A stretch of 64,000 nucleotides of DNA from DATDAH01 sp963823495 (GTDB taxonomy: Bacteria; Actinomycetota; Acidimicrobiia; Acidimicrobiales; DATDAH01), in assembly GCA_963823495.1 (NCBI GenBank), contig CAWGLV010000001.1, forward strand, positions 1,922,001 to 1,986,000, in the 5' to 3' direction. Positions 9,288 through 17,063 of the stretch are shown here, piece after piece. The notes under the pieces are model-generated. The model had not been told where the DNA came from, made no database searches, and saw only the letters and a program-made list of their open reading frames with translations. The translations under genes and the position numbers were made by a program. Within the stretch, counting starts at the first letter, position 1, and every line of letters starts with the position of its first letter.

Positions 9288-10388
9288 GTGAGCGACGGGC
9301 CGGGTCTCCAGCGGGCACTGCCCCGGGACGCGTATGTCGATGACGGCGTCTGGGCCCTGGAGCGGGAGCGGCTGTTCGCCCACCAGTGGTGCGCCGTGGC
9401 CCGCCGCGAGGACATCGCCGGACCGGGCGACGTCCTCGCGGTGGAAGTGGCCGGGGAGTCGGTGCTGCTGGTACGGGACCGGGACGGGACCCTGCGGGGG
9501 TTCTACAACCTCTGTCGTCACCGGGGCTCCACCTTGCTCGATCCCGGTCCGGACGGGGCACCGTGCTCGAGCCATCTCACCGGGGGCATCCGGTGCCCCT
9601 ACCACGCCTGGACCTACGGCCTCGACGGATCGCTCAGGCGGACGCCGTTCGTCGAGGAGGTCGATCGCGACGCCTTCGGCCTGCACCCCGTCGGCGTCGA
9701 CGCCTGGGGCGGGTGGGTGTTCGTCCACCTCACGCCGGAGGCCGCGGGCTCCCTGTCCGACCAGCTCGGTCCGATACCGGAGCGGGTGCGGCGTTACCCG
9801 TTGGCCGACCTCCGTCGTGGCGCCCGGGTCGTCTACGACGTGGCGGCCAACTGGAAGGTCATCGCGGAGAACTACAACGAGTGCTATCACTGCGGCCCGG
9901 TCCACCCCGAGCTGTGCGACCTGGTGCCCGCTTTCCGCGGTGGCCGCGACCTGGACTGGGAGGGCGGTGTCCCGCACCGCGACGGGGCCTGGACCTTCAC
10001 CGAATCGGGTACCTCGGTGCGGGCGCCCTTTCCGGACCTCGACGGGGACGAACGGGTCCGCCACAAGGGCGAGTTGGTCTATCCGAACGTCCTGCTCTCT
10101 CTGGCCGCCGAGCACGTCGTCGCTCTGGTGCTGGCGCCGCTGGCGCCCGGGCGCACCCGCGTGACCGGCGAGTTCCTCTTCGCCGCCGAGGAGGTCGACC
10201 GCCAGGAGTTCGACCCGTCCGACGTGGTCACCTTCTGGGACCGCATCAACCGCCAGGACTGGCTGGCCTGCGAACGGGTACAGCGGGGCATGGGTTCCCG
10301 CGCCTACTCCTACGGCTGGTTCGCGCCCATGGAGGACGACAGCGCCGACATCCGTCGTTGGTACGGCCCACTGATGGGCGGGGGATGA
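9288..10388 (+). CDS. Rieske non-haem iron oxygenase, alpha-subunit type
   Basis: 366-residue oxygenase with a [2Fe-2S] Rieske domain (Cys76-x-His78 and Cys103-x2-His106; the gap between pairs is somewhat long) and a C-terminal catalytic domain with the mononuclear iron ligands His201 and His206 in ENYNECYHCGPVH. This fold, including the ENYNECYHC pattern, is shared by choline monooxygenase and glycine-betaine demethylase (GbcA-like) enzymes. The overlap (ATGA at 10385) with a sarcosine/N-methyl-amino-acid oxidase gene supports N-demethylation of a quaternary amine or N-methyl compound (inference). GTG 9288 is chosen from the -10 spacing and because upstream codons overlap the divergent gene. 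Confidence 0.87.
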   Translation: MSDGPGLQRALPRDAYVDDGVWALERERLFAHQWCAVARREDIAGPGDVLAVEVAGESVLLVRDRDGTLRGFYNLCRHRGSTLLDPGPDGAPCSSHLTGGIRCPYHAWTYGLDGSLRRTPFVEEVDRDAFGLHPVGVDAWGGWVFVHLTPEAAGSLSDQLGPIPERVRRYPLADLRRGARVVYDVAANWKVIAENYNECYHCGPVHPELCDLVPAFRGGRDLDWEGGVPHRDGAWTFTESGTSVRAPFPDLDGDERVRHKGELVYPNVLLSLAAEHVVALVLAPLAPGRTRVTGEFLFAAEEVDRQEFDPSDVVTFWDRINRQDWLACERVQRGMGSRAYSYGWFAPMEDDSADIRRWYGPLMGGG

Positions 10389-11551
10389 CCGACACCGACA
10401 CCGACGTCGTGGTCATCGGCCTCGGCGGGTTGGGGAGTGCGGCCGCGTGGGCCTGTGCCCGGCGGGGTGCCGACGTCGTGGGCCTCGAGCGGTTCGAGTG
10501 GGGTCACGAGCGCGGGGCCAGCCAGGACCAGTCGCGCATCATCCGGCTCAGCTATCACACCCCGGCCTACGTCCGACTGGCGAGAGCGGCCTATCCCGCG
10601 TGGGGACTGTTGGCCGAGGACACGGGTGAGGTCGTGGTCGAACGCACCGGCGGCCTCGACCTCTTCCCACCCGGCGCCGCCATCGAGATGGCCGACTACA
10701 CGGCGTCGATGGACGCCGAGAAGGTGCCCTACGAGGTGCTGACCGGGCCCCAGATCCGGGAGCGGTGGCCGATCTGGTCGGGCCTGGGCGACGACGTCGC
10801 GGCCCTCTACCAGGCCGAGACCGGCTTCGTCGCCGCCAGCCGGGCCGTCGCCGCCCTCCAGCGAAGTGCCGTCGACCACGGTGCTGACCTCCGGGACCGG
10901 TCGCCGGTGACCGATCTCCGCGTCGAGGACGGGACCGTCGTCGTGGCCACGCCGACCGGCACCGTCCGCGCCGCCCACGCCATCGTGGCCGCCGACGCCT
11001 GGACCAATCAGGTGCTGGCGCCGCTGGGGCGCGTGCTACCGCTGACCGTCCTCCGGGAGCAGGTCACCTGGTACGAGGTCGATGATGCCGCCCGCTTCGC
11101 CGGCGACCGATTCCCGGTCTGGATCTGGATGGACGATCCGTCGTGGTACGGGTTCCCGGCCATGGACGGCGCCATCAAAGCCGCCCAGGACTGCGGCGGG
11201 TCCCCGGTCGACCCCGACACCCGCACCTTCGAGCCCGACCCCGCGAAGGAGGCTGCCCTCGGGAGCTTCCTCCGCGAGCACGTCGGCGTCGGCGTCGGCG
11301 CTGTGCGGTCTTCGAAGACGTGCCTCTACACGTTGACCCCCGACCGGGACTTCGTCCTCGACCGGGTCCCGGAGGCGCCCGAGGTGCTGGTCGCCCAGGG
11401 TGCGGCCCACAGCTTCAAGTTCGCCGCCTGGTTCGGCCTCACCCTCGCCGAGTTGGCTCTCGACGGAAGGGCGGGCGCGGATCTCTCCCCCTTCCGGATC
11501 GACCGCCCGGCGCTCACCGACCCCGCCGCCGAGGTCAGCTGGCTCGTCTGA
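10385..11551 (+). CDS. FAD-dependent oxidoreductase, monomeric sarcosine oxidase / N-methyl-amino acid oxidase type
   Basis: 388 residues. The N-terminal dinucleotide-binding motif VVVIGLGGLGSAAAW is followed by the DxSRIIRLSYH segment characteristic of the monomeric sarcosine oxidase / N-methyltryptophan oxidase (MTOX) family. A cysteine in KTCLYTLTPDRDF corresponds to the site of covalent FAD attachment in that family. It would oxidatively demethylate a secondary or tertiary amine, releasing formaldehyde and hydrogen peroxide. Translationally coupled to the Rieske gene, suggesting consecutive demethylation steps. No catalase or formaldehyde-handling gene is adjacent. Confidence 0.88.
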   Translation: MTDTDTDVVVIGLGGLGSAAAWACARRGADVVGLERFEWGHERGASQDQSRIIRLSYHTPAYVRLARAAYPAWGLLAEDTGEVVVERTGGLDLFPPGAAIEMADYTASMDAEKVPYEVLTGPQIRERWPIWSGLGDDVAALYQAETGFVAASRAVAALQRSAVDHGADLRDRSPVTDLRVEDGTVVVATPTGTVRAAHAIVAADAWTNQVLAPLGRVLPLTVLREQVTWYEVDDAARFAGDRFPVWIWMDDPSWYGFPAMDGAIKAAQDCGGSPVDPDTRTFEPDPAKEAALGSFLREHVGVGVGAVRSSKTCLYTLTPDRDFVLDRVPEAPEVLVAQGAAHSFKFAAWFGLTLAELALDGRAGADLSPFRIDRPALTDPAAEVSWLV

Positions 11552-11559
11552 GCTCACGG

Positions 11560-12588
11560 TCAGCCGATGCGGGCCAGAGCCCGTTCGAACAGGCCGACGG
11601 TCATGGCGTGGAGCAGATCTCCGGTCTCCTGGGGCGCCCGTCCGCCGAACGCCCGGGCGTGGGTGCCCTCCAGGATGATGCCGAGCTTGTAGCAGGCCAG
11701 GACGGCGTACCAATCCACGGGGCCGAGATCGCGGTCGAGGCACGTGCCGTAGTGCTCGACCAGCTCCGACGGCGCCGGGAAGCCACGGTCGTCGACCTGG
11801 GGCGGCGGGCCCGGTGCCTCGGGGTCGGGCCAGGTGGCCAGGAGCCAGCCGAGGTCGATGAGGGGGTCGCCGATGGTGGTGAGCTCCCAGTCCACGACCG
11901 CCGCCAGCTCCGGCCCGTCGTGGCGGAACAGGACGTTGGCCAGGTGGAAGTCGCCGTGGATGATCCCCGGCACGTAGGACGCCGGTCGGTGTTCGTCCAG
12001 CCAGTCGGCCACGTCGTCCACTCCCGGGATCTCGGGACCGGGGTAGCCCTCCATCGCCGAGTAGGACTCGAGCTGGCTGCGCCAGCGGCCGACCTGGCGT
12101 TCGAGGTAGCCCTCCGGGCGCCCGAGGTCCCCCAGGCCGAGGGCGTCGTGGTCGAGGGACCCGAGGGCGGCGATGGCCTCGACCATGGCCAGCCCCATCC
12201 GGTGCCGGATCGCCGGATCGCCGGCGTGGAGCGGCGGGAGCCCGGTGGCCGGGTTGAACCCGTCGACGAACTCGGTCAGGTAGAACGCCGCGCCGAGCAC
12301 CTCGGTGCCCGGGCAGGCGGCGACGACCTCGGGGTGGGGCACCGGCCCGCCCGCCAGCGCGGTGAGGACCCGGGCCTCCCGGCGCATGGTCTCGTCGCTG
12401 TTGTCCCGCTTGTGCTCGGGCGGACGGCGCAGGACGTAGGTCTGGCCGGACCGGTCGAAGCGCAGGAGGATGTTCTGGGTGCCGCCTCCCAGCAACTCGG
12501 CCCGCTCGATCGGCCCGGCGCCCAGGTCCTGGCGGTCCATCCAGGTCGCCAGGGCCTGCAGGTCCACGGGGAGGTCCATCGCGGCCAT
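11560..12588 (-). CDS. APH-fold phosphotransferase family protein (ACAD10/FadE36-like kinase)
   Basis: 342 residues with a protein-kinase-like fold of the APH family: a nucleotide-binding region near GGTQNILLRF and YVLRRPP, catalytic loop HGDFHLANVLF and metal-binding DWELTTIGDP. The RRPP and HGDFHLANVLF versions are typical of the actinobacterial subgroup related to ACAD10 kinase domains, thought to phosphorylate hydroxyacyl-CoA or small alcohols. It faces away from another kinase of the same fold with an 11-bp gap between starts. Start ATG 12588; an ATG three codons in (12579) is equally possible. Confidence 0.82.
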   Translation of the reverse strand: MAAMDLPVDLQALATWMDRQDLGAGPIERAELLGGGTQNILLRFDRSGQTYVLRRPPEHKRDNSDETMRREARVLTALAGGPVPHPEVVAACPGTEVLGAAFYLTEFVDGFNPATGLPPLHAGDPAIRHRMGLAMVEAIAALGSLDHDALGLGDLGRPEGYLERQVGRWRSQLESYSAMEGYPGPEIPGVDDVADWLDEHRPASYVPGIIHGDFHLANVLFRHDGPELAAVVDWELTTIGDPLIDLGWLLATWPDPEAPGPPPQVDDRGFPAPSELVEHYGTCLDRDLGPVDWYAVLACYKLGIILEGTHARAFGGRAPQETGDLLHAMTVGLFERALARIG

Positions 12589-12599
12589 GATGGTCGCTG

Positions 12600-13658
12600 A
12601 TGCTGAGCCTCGACCCCATCGGCTTGACCTCCGCCCTCCAGGCCTCTGGCGCCCTCGACCCCTCGGCCCGGGTCACCGAGGTGGCTCAGACGGCGGTCGG
12701 AACCGGGCAGATGGGGGACTGCCTGCGGTTGGCCCTCACCTACGACCGGACCGTCCCGGCCCCGGCCACCCTGGTGGCCAAGCTGCCCTCGTCGAACGAG
12801 ACCAGCCGGGCCACCGGCATGGCCATGCGGACCTACGAGGTGGAGGTCTGCTTCTACCAGGAGCTGGCCGCGGACCTGCCGGTGCGCTCACCCCGCTGTC
12901 ACCACGCCGAGATCGACCACGCATCAGGCGACTTCGTGCTGCTCATGGAGGACCTCGCGCCGGCGGAGCAGGGCGACCAGGTGGCCGGCTGCTCGGTCGA
13001 CCAGGCCCGGCTGGTGCTCGCCGAAGCCGCCCGGCTGCATGCCCCCCGGTGGGGGGACCCGACCTTGGACCGGCTGGAATGGCCCGTGCGCTGGTCTCAG
13101 GAGTCCCAGGACGCCATGCACGCCATGGTGACGGTGCTCTGGCCCAACTTCGTCGAGCGCTACGGCGAGGCGTTGGACGACGACGTGGTGGCGATGGGGG
13201 AGCGGTTCGTCTCGCGCCTCGGCGCGTACTACGCCTACCGGCCCCGGCCCCACACCGTGACCCACAACGACTTCCGCCTGGACAACCTGCTCTTCGGCAC
13301 CGCCGAGGGCGGGCCGCCCGTCGCGGTGGTCGACTGGCAGACGGTTGGGATCGGGCCCGGCCTGGGCGACGTCAGTTACTTCCTCGGCGCGGGGTTGTCG
13401 GTCGAGGACCGGCGAGCCCACGAGGAGGACCTGGTCCGGGAGTACCACCGGGGCCTGGGCGAAGCCGGGATCGAGGGCTTCGACTGGGACCGGTGCTGGA
13501 CCGACTACCGGGCGTTCGCGTACGCCGGCTTCCACATGGCTGTCCTCGCCTCGATGATCGTGGAGCGCACGGACCGGGGCGATGCCATGTTCCTGGCGAT
13601 GGCCGGCCGCCACGGCCGTCAGATCCTGGACCTGGGCAGCGAGTCCCTGCTGTCATGA
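12600..13658 (+). CDS. APH-fold phosphotransferase (ecdysteroid-kinase-like)
   Basis: 352 residues; a small-molecule kinase by fold. Visible features are the N-lobe LVAKLPSSNE, the catalytic loop HNDFRLDNLLF and the DWQTVGIGPGLGD metal-binding segment. HNDFRLDN plus DWQ is the form seen in oxidoreductase-associated and ecdysteroid-kinase-like families; the substrate is unknown. It is divergent from the other kinase (starts 11 bp apart), so both promoters must lie inside the neighbouring coding regions or overlap. Its stop overlaps the ATG of the MOSC remnant (ATGA 13655-13658), which was therefore once part of the same operon. Confidence 0.8.
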   Translation: MLSLDPIGLTSALQASGALDPSARVTEVAQTAVGTGQMGDCLRLALTYDRTVPAPATLVAKLPSSNETSRATGMAMRTYEVEVCFYQELAADLPVRSPRCHHAEIDHASGDFVLLMEDLAPAEQGDQVAGCSVDQARLVLAEAARLHAPRWGDPTLDRLEWPVRWSQESQDAMHAMVTVLWPNFVERYGEALDDDVVAMGERFVSRLGAYYAYRPRPHTVTHNDFRLDNLLFGTAEGGPPVAVVDWQTVGIGPGLGDVSYFLGAGLSVEDRRAHEEDLVREYHRGLGEAGIEGFDWDRCWTDYRAFAYAGFHMAVLASMIVERTDRGDAMFLAMAGRHGRQILDLGSESLLS

Positions 13659-13774
13659 GCGGCGTCGGTCGCTTGGAGCGCATCTGGGTGAAACGGGCCC
13701 TGCGGGGTCCGATGGACGCCGTCGGATCCGCCGACCTGCAGGTCGGCACCGGGATCATCCCACCAGCGAGCTGA
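13655..13774 (+). pseudogene. Truncated MOSC-domain gene (N-terminal 39 codons)
   Basis: Starting at an ATG overlapping the kinase stop, the frame encodes MSGVGRLERIWVKRALRGPM, which resembles the start of MOSC-domain proteins (IW-K-x-xx-RGPMD followed by a GxGIxGD motif). After about 33 residues, at the point where GxGI would run into GDA, the sequence changes to IPPAS and stops. The break coincides with a tandem 40-bp repeat. MOSC domains handle molybdenum-cofactor sulfur chemistry. I read this as the stump of a gene lost by deletion; assignment rests on a short match, so it is moderately confident. Confidence 0.5.
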
Positions 13775-13851
13775 CCACTCAGGTCGGCCGGGGGCGGGAC
13801 CACCAGCGAGCTGACCACTCAGGTCGGCCGGGGGCGGGACCACCAGCGAGC
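13761..13851. repeat. Tandem 40-bp direct repeat (two full copies plus 11 bp)
   Basis: Bases 13761-13800 and 13801-13840 are identical and begin CACCAGCGAGCTGACCACTC; a third partial copy covers 13841-13851. The unit includes the last codons and the stop of the surface-protein gene on the minus strand, so the 3' end of that gene has been copied downstream of itself. The left end abuts the broken MOSC reading frame. Confidence 0.95.
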
Positions 13852-16047
13852 GGCGGTGCCGAGGGCGATCAGCCCGGCGCCGATGGCGGCCCAGGACAAC
13901 GCGGCCAGGCCTGTCCGGGGGAGCCAGGGCACCGGCGGCTCGTCGGGTGCGGGCTCATCGACCCGAGGCGGGGGTGGGCCGCCGCCGACGTCGTCACGGT
14001 CGTCGTCGGTGTTGTCCTCGGGGTTGGGGTCATCGGGATGCGGGGCCGTGGCGGTGTTGTGCACGACGGTGCCCGGGGCGACGTCCGGACCCACCCGGGC
14101 GACGATGGTGAGCTCCCGGGCCGCCCCCGATGCCAGGTCGAAGGCGGGCCAGGTGACCGTGTCGGGTTCGGTGTAGGTCACACCCTCGGAGCCCCCGAGG
14201 TAGTCCAGCTCGTCGGGCAACTGGTCGGACACCACCACGCCGTGGGCATCGCCCGGGCCGGTGTTGCGCACCTCGACGGTGTAGGTGATCTCCTGGCCGG
14301 GGGCGACCAGGGTGAGCCCGTCGTCCTTGTCCACGACGAGGTCGGGGTGGTCGAGGGGCACGACCGAGGTGTCCCGGTCGTTGTCGGGGTTGGGGTCGCC
14401 GGGATGCTGGACCGTGGCCGTGTTGTCCAGGTCCGCGTCGTCCTGGGCGACTCGGCGGACGTCAGGGGTGGTCCGGGCGGTGACGGTGAGGTCCCGGTGC
14501 TCGCCGACGGCGAGGTCCATCGCCGGCCACCGGACGGTGCCGTCGGCGGTCATGGCGCCGCCCTGTCCCGCGCTGATGAAGGTCAGACCCAACGGCAACG
14601 AGTCGGCCACGGAGTCCACCCCCGCGGCGACGCTCGGGCCGTGGTTGGTGACCCGGACCGTGTAGGTGAGCTCGTCTCCCGGTCCGGCCACGGTGGCATC
14701 GACGGACTTGTCGACACCGATGTCGGCACAGGGCCGGACCTCGAGGGGCGTCGGGTCGGGGAAGGCCGGGGTGGCGGGGTACTCCGAGAGGACCTCGGTA
14801 CCGAAGTCACCGGTCAGGTCCGTCAACCGGGCCTGGTTCATCACGGTCACGGCGGCCAGGTCCGCCGGCAGGGCCACGTCGACCCGGATGGTCCCGCGGC
14901 CGCCATGGGGAACGTCGAAGTCCTCGATGACGAGGCGGTCGGTGCCGCCGTAGTCCAGCACGTCGCCGCCGAACGGGTTGACCAACGTCCCCGCCACGAA
15001 GGTGCGGCCGTCGTCGGGGAGTTGGTCCTCGAAGTCGACGTTGACGGCGTCGGCGGCCTCCGGGCGGGTTGCCGGCGGCGGCGAACGGTCGGGCCACTCG
15101 ATCGCCTCGCTGGTGACGTCGTACCGGTAGGTGACCGTGGTCCCGGCGCACGCCGCGCCGGGCTCGACGGTCTTCTCCAGGCCGAGGGTGAAGGGACACG
15201 ACGCCCCGTCGGAGTTGCCCACCTCAGGGCCGTCGGCCACGACGACCGGGGTGGCGGCGGTGATGTCGTCGATCCGGTAGAGCGTGTCCTGGCTCCCGGT
15301 CGACGCCCCGGAGCCGTACAGCCACATCCGCCCGACGGCATCGAAGAAGGACGAGCCGGCGTTGGCCGGCGTGGTGAAGGTCGGTCCGACGGCGCGGGCG
15401 GCCCCGGTCGTGGGATCGATCCGCACGATGCGGTCGCGGGTGGCGCTGTGGGCATAGAGGGCCCCGTCGACGGGGTTGAGGGCCACGTCCTGGAGGTCGT
15501 TGTTGCCGACCGACGGGTGGGAGAACGTGCGCACCACGGTCGGGGGATCGGTCGTGACGTCGATCTCGGCCCAGGTCCCCGGCACCGTGCCCCGCGGGGT
15601 GCTCGGCGGGGCGTTGTCGCCCAGCACCAGGTAGCGGCCGTCGGCCAGGAAGGTGCCCACGTAGGTCAGCTCCCACGAGGCCGGGGCACCGGTGGCCGGG
15701 CCCAGCGTCTGCTCGGCGCCGTCGGCGGAGACCCGCACGATGGTGTGGGGGGCGTTGCGGTCCATCCCGTAGAGGTAGTTGTCCCGGGGGTTGTGGCCGA
15801 GGGCATTGGCGACGAGGCCGCCGTCGCCGACCGCGGTGAGCTCGCCGGTCGCCTGGTCGACCCGGGTGAGGGTCATGTCGTCGGGTGAGCCCGTGGTGAT
15901 GTAGAGACCGCCGTCGCAGGCCAGCGGGGCCTGGCCGCCGGCGGGCTCGGTGGCGGCGACGGCGATGGCCAGCACCGTGACCAGCACGACGACCAGGCCG
16001 AGCAGTCCCCGGCGGGAGAGGGAGGGGCGGGCCCAGGAGGCGGACAT
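13819..16047 (-). CDS. LPXTG-anchored surface protein with DUF11 repeats and an N-terminal propeller-like domain
   Basis: 742-residue exported protein. A signal sequence (RR then a hydrophobic run, residues about 10-32) leads into a region with repeated YGMDRN/LYAHSATRDRIVRID-like blades (DUF6923-type propeller). Then come DUF11/TIGR01451 repeats recognisable by ADxxVDKS, YTVxVTNxGPxxA and NTATVxHPGDPNPDND sequences. The C-terminus has a proline-rich stretch, the sortase signal LPRTG near residue 709, a membrane helix and a basic tail. It would be covalently attached to the cell wall by a sortase, which is not in this window. ATG 16047 is chosen because GAGG lies 8 nt upstream; an in-frame ATG at 16116 would put the signal sequence too deep. 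Confidence 0.88.
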   Translation of the reverse strand: MSASWARPSLSRRGLLGLVVVLVTVLAIAVAATEPAGGQAPLACDGGLYITTGSPDDMTLTRVDQATGELTAVGDGGLVANALGHNPRDNYLYGMDRNAPHTIVRVSADGAEQTLGPATGAPASWELTYVGTFLADGRYLVLGDNAPPSTPRGTVPGTWAEIDVTTDPPTVVRTFSHPSVGNNDLQDVALNPVDGALYAHSATRDRIVRIDPTTGAARAVGPTFTTPANAGSSFFDAVGRMWLYGSGASTGSQDTLYRIDDITAATPVVVADGPEVGNSDGASCPFTLGLEKTVEPGAACAGTTVTYRYDVTSEAIEWPDRSPPPATRPEAADAVNVDFEDQLPDDGRTFVAGTLVNPFGGDVLDYGGTDRLVIEDFDVPHGGRGTIRVDVALPADLAAVTVMNQARLTDLTGDFGTEVLSEYPATPAFPDPTPLEVRPCADIGVDKSVDATVAGPGDELTYTVRVTNHGPSVAAGVDSVADSLPLGLTFISAGQGGAMTADGTVRWPAMDLAVGEHRDLTVTARTTPDVRRVAQDDADLDNTATVQHPGDPNPDNDRDTSVVPLDHPDLVVDKDDGLTLVAPGQEITYTVEVRNTGPGDAHGVVVSDQLPDELDYLGGSEGVTYTEPDTVTWPAFDLASGAARELTIVARVGPDVAPGTVVHNTATAPHPDDPNPEDNTDDDRDDVGGGPPPPRVDEPAPDEPPVPWLPRTGLAALSWAAIGAGLIALGTAARWWSRPRPT

Positions 16048-16087
16048 GGTGGTGACCTCAACAGGAGATGGTAGGGAACTGCACGAG

Positions 16088-16116
16088 ATCATCTTCAAGT
16101 GGTGAGTGTGTGTCAA
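16088..16116 (-). promoter_or_regulatory. Sigma-70-like promoter of the surface-protein gene
   Basis: On the minus strand a perfect TTGACA (16116-16111), a 17-nt spacer and GATGAT (16093-16088) point to a start near 16081 and a short leader with a GAGG ribosome site. The area 16085-16160 is unusually AT-rich for this window. A TACCAT at 16073-16068 is an alternative -10. Confidence 0.5.
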
Positions 16117-16176
16117 GGAAAAGTATGGAAATACCTAGACATACGTCCTCGGTTCTCCACGGGGCCCATCCCTGGC

Positions 16177-16188
16177 TACGGTCGGGCG
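16177..16188 (+). promoter_or_regulatory. Leaderless promoter of the SDR gene
   Basis: TACGGT 16177-16182, 6-nt spacer, ATG 16189; no Shine-Dalgarno sequence. Confidence 0.5.
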
Positions 16189-16989
16189 ATGGACGGAGCC
16201 CTGTTGGAGGGTCGGGTGGCGATGGTGACCGGAGGCGCCGGAGGCATCGGCCGGGCCACGAGCGCGCGGCTGGCCGCCGAAGGGGCCACGGTGCACGTGG
16301 TCGACGTCGATGCCGACCGGATGGAGGCCACCGTCGCCTCGGTGCCGAGGGCCGTCGGTCATGTCGTCGACGTGACCGATCCCGCGGCGGTGGACGCACT
16401 GGCCGACGCGGTGGGTCGGGTGGATGTCCTGGTCAACAACGTGGGCCATTGGGTCCGGGTGGTGGACTTCGCCGATTCCGGTCCCGACGACTGGGACGTG
16501 CTGCACCAGGTCAACTTCCTGCACGTGCTGCGGGTCACCCGGGCGTTCCTGCCCGGCATGGTCGAGGCGGGTTCGGGGTCGATCGTCAACGTGTCGTCGA
16601 TCGAGGGAGTACGGGGCTACCCCCCGGACCCCGTGTACGCGGCCTACAAGGCCGCGGTGAACCACTTCACCCGTTCGCTCGCCGTCCAGGTGGGGGACCG
16701 GGGAGTCCGGGTCAACGCCATCGCCCCCGACGTCACCGATTCGCTACAGGTGCCCTATGACCGCATGGTCCCCGAGGACCAACGGCACCTCTGGCCCCGC
16801 TGGGTCCCGGTCGGCCGCATGGGCGTACCCGAGGACCAGGCCCGGGTCGTGCTCTTCCTGGCCTCGGACCAGTCGGCCTTCCTGACCGGCCAGGTCCTGA
16901 ACACCGCAGGAGGAACCGAGGCCGCCGGCGGCTGGTTCCGCACCGATCGCCCCGGCACCGGCTGGACCAACCGCCCGATCGACCCGTAG
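16189..16989 (+). CDS. SDR-family NAD(P)-dependent oxidoreductase
   Basis: 266-residue classical short-chain dehydrogenase. The Rossmann motif TGGAGGIG (residues about 16-23) is followed by acidic residues in VVDVDADR that favour NAD, the NNVG motif, the catalytic serine in VNVSSIEG and the YxxxK pair in YAAYKAAVNHF. The C-terminal segment contains FLTGQVLNTAGG, typical of the family. ATG 16189 fits the -10 spacing; an upstream in-frame GTG at 16099 would add an atypical 30-residue extension. It is divergent from the surface protein and followed by a bidirectional hairpin. Substrate unknown. Confidence 0.9.
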   Translation: MDGALLEGRVAMVTGGAGGIGRATSARLAAEGATVHVVDVDADRMEATVASVPRAVGHVVDVTDPAAVDALADAVGRVDVLVNNVGHWVRVVDFADSGPDDWDVLHQVNFLHVLRVTRAFLPGMVEAGSGSIVNVSSIEGVRGYPPDPVYAAYKAAVNHFTRSLAVQVGDRGVRVNAIAPDVTDSLQVPYDRMVPEDQRHLWPRWVPVGRMGVPEDQARVVLFLASDQSAFLTGQVLNTAGGTEAAGGWFRTDRPGTGWTNRPIDP

Positions 16990-16996
16990 GCCTTCG

Positions 16997-17046
16997 GTTC
17001 TGGCGCCCGATCGTGGTGCTGGGGCGCTGCTATCGGGCGCCAGAAC
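16997..17046. terminator. Long inverted repeat between convergent genes, probable bidirectional terminator
   Basis: GTTCTGGCGCCCGAT (16997-17011) and its exact reverse complement (17032-17046) form a 15-bp stem with a 20-nt loop between the SDR stop (16989) and the molybdoprotein stop (17064). There is no T-run on either strand, so termination by this hairpin is an inference. Confidence 0.6.
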
Positions 17047-17063
17047 GAGGAGGGGTCGGCTGC

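Noticed and set aside
7219..9291. 690-codon plus-strand ORF opposite the CocE-type hydrolase
   Set aside because: Low-complexity Gly/Arg/Val-rich product with no motifs, a mirror of the real minus-strand gene produced by G/C third-position bias. Many similar long antisense ORFs occur across the window.
13582..15888. 768-codon plus-strand ORF over the DUF11 gene
   Set aside because: Antisense shadow; the minus strand has a signal peptide, DUF11 repeats and a sortase motif.
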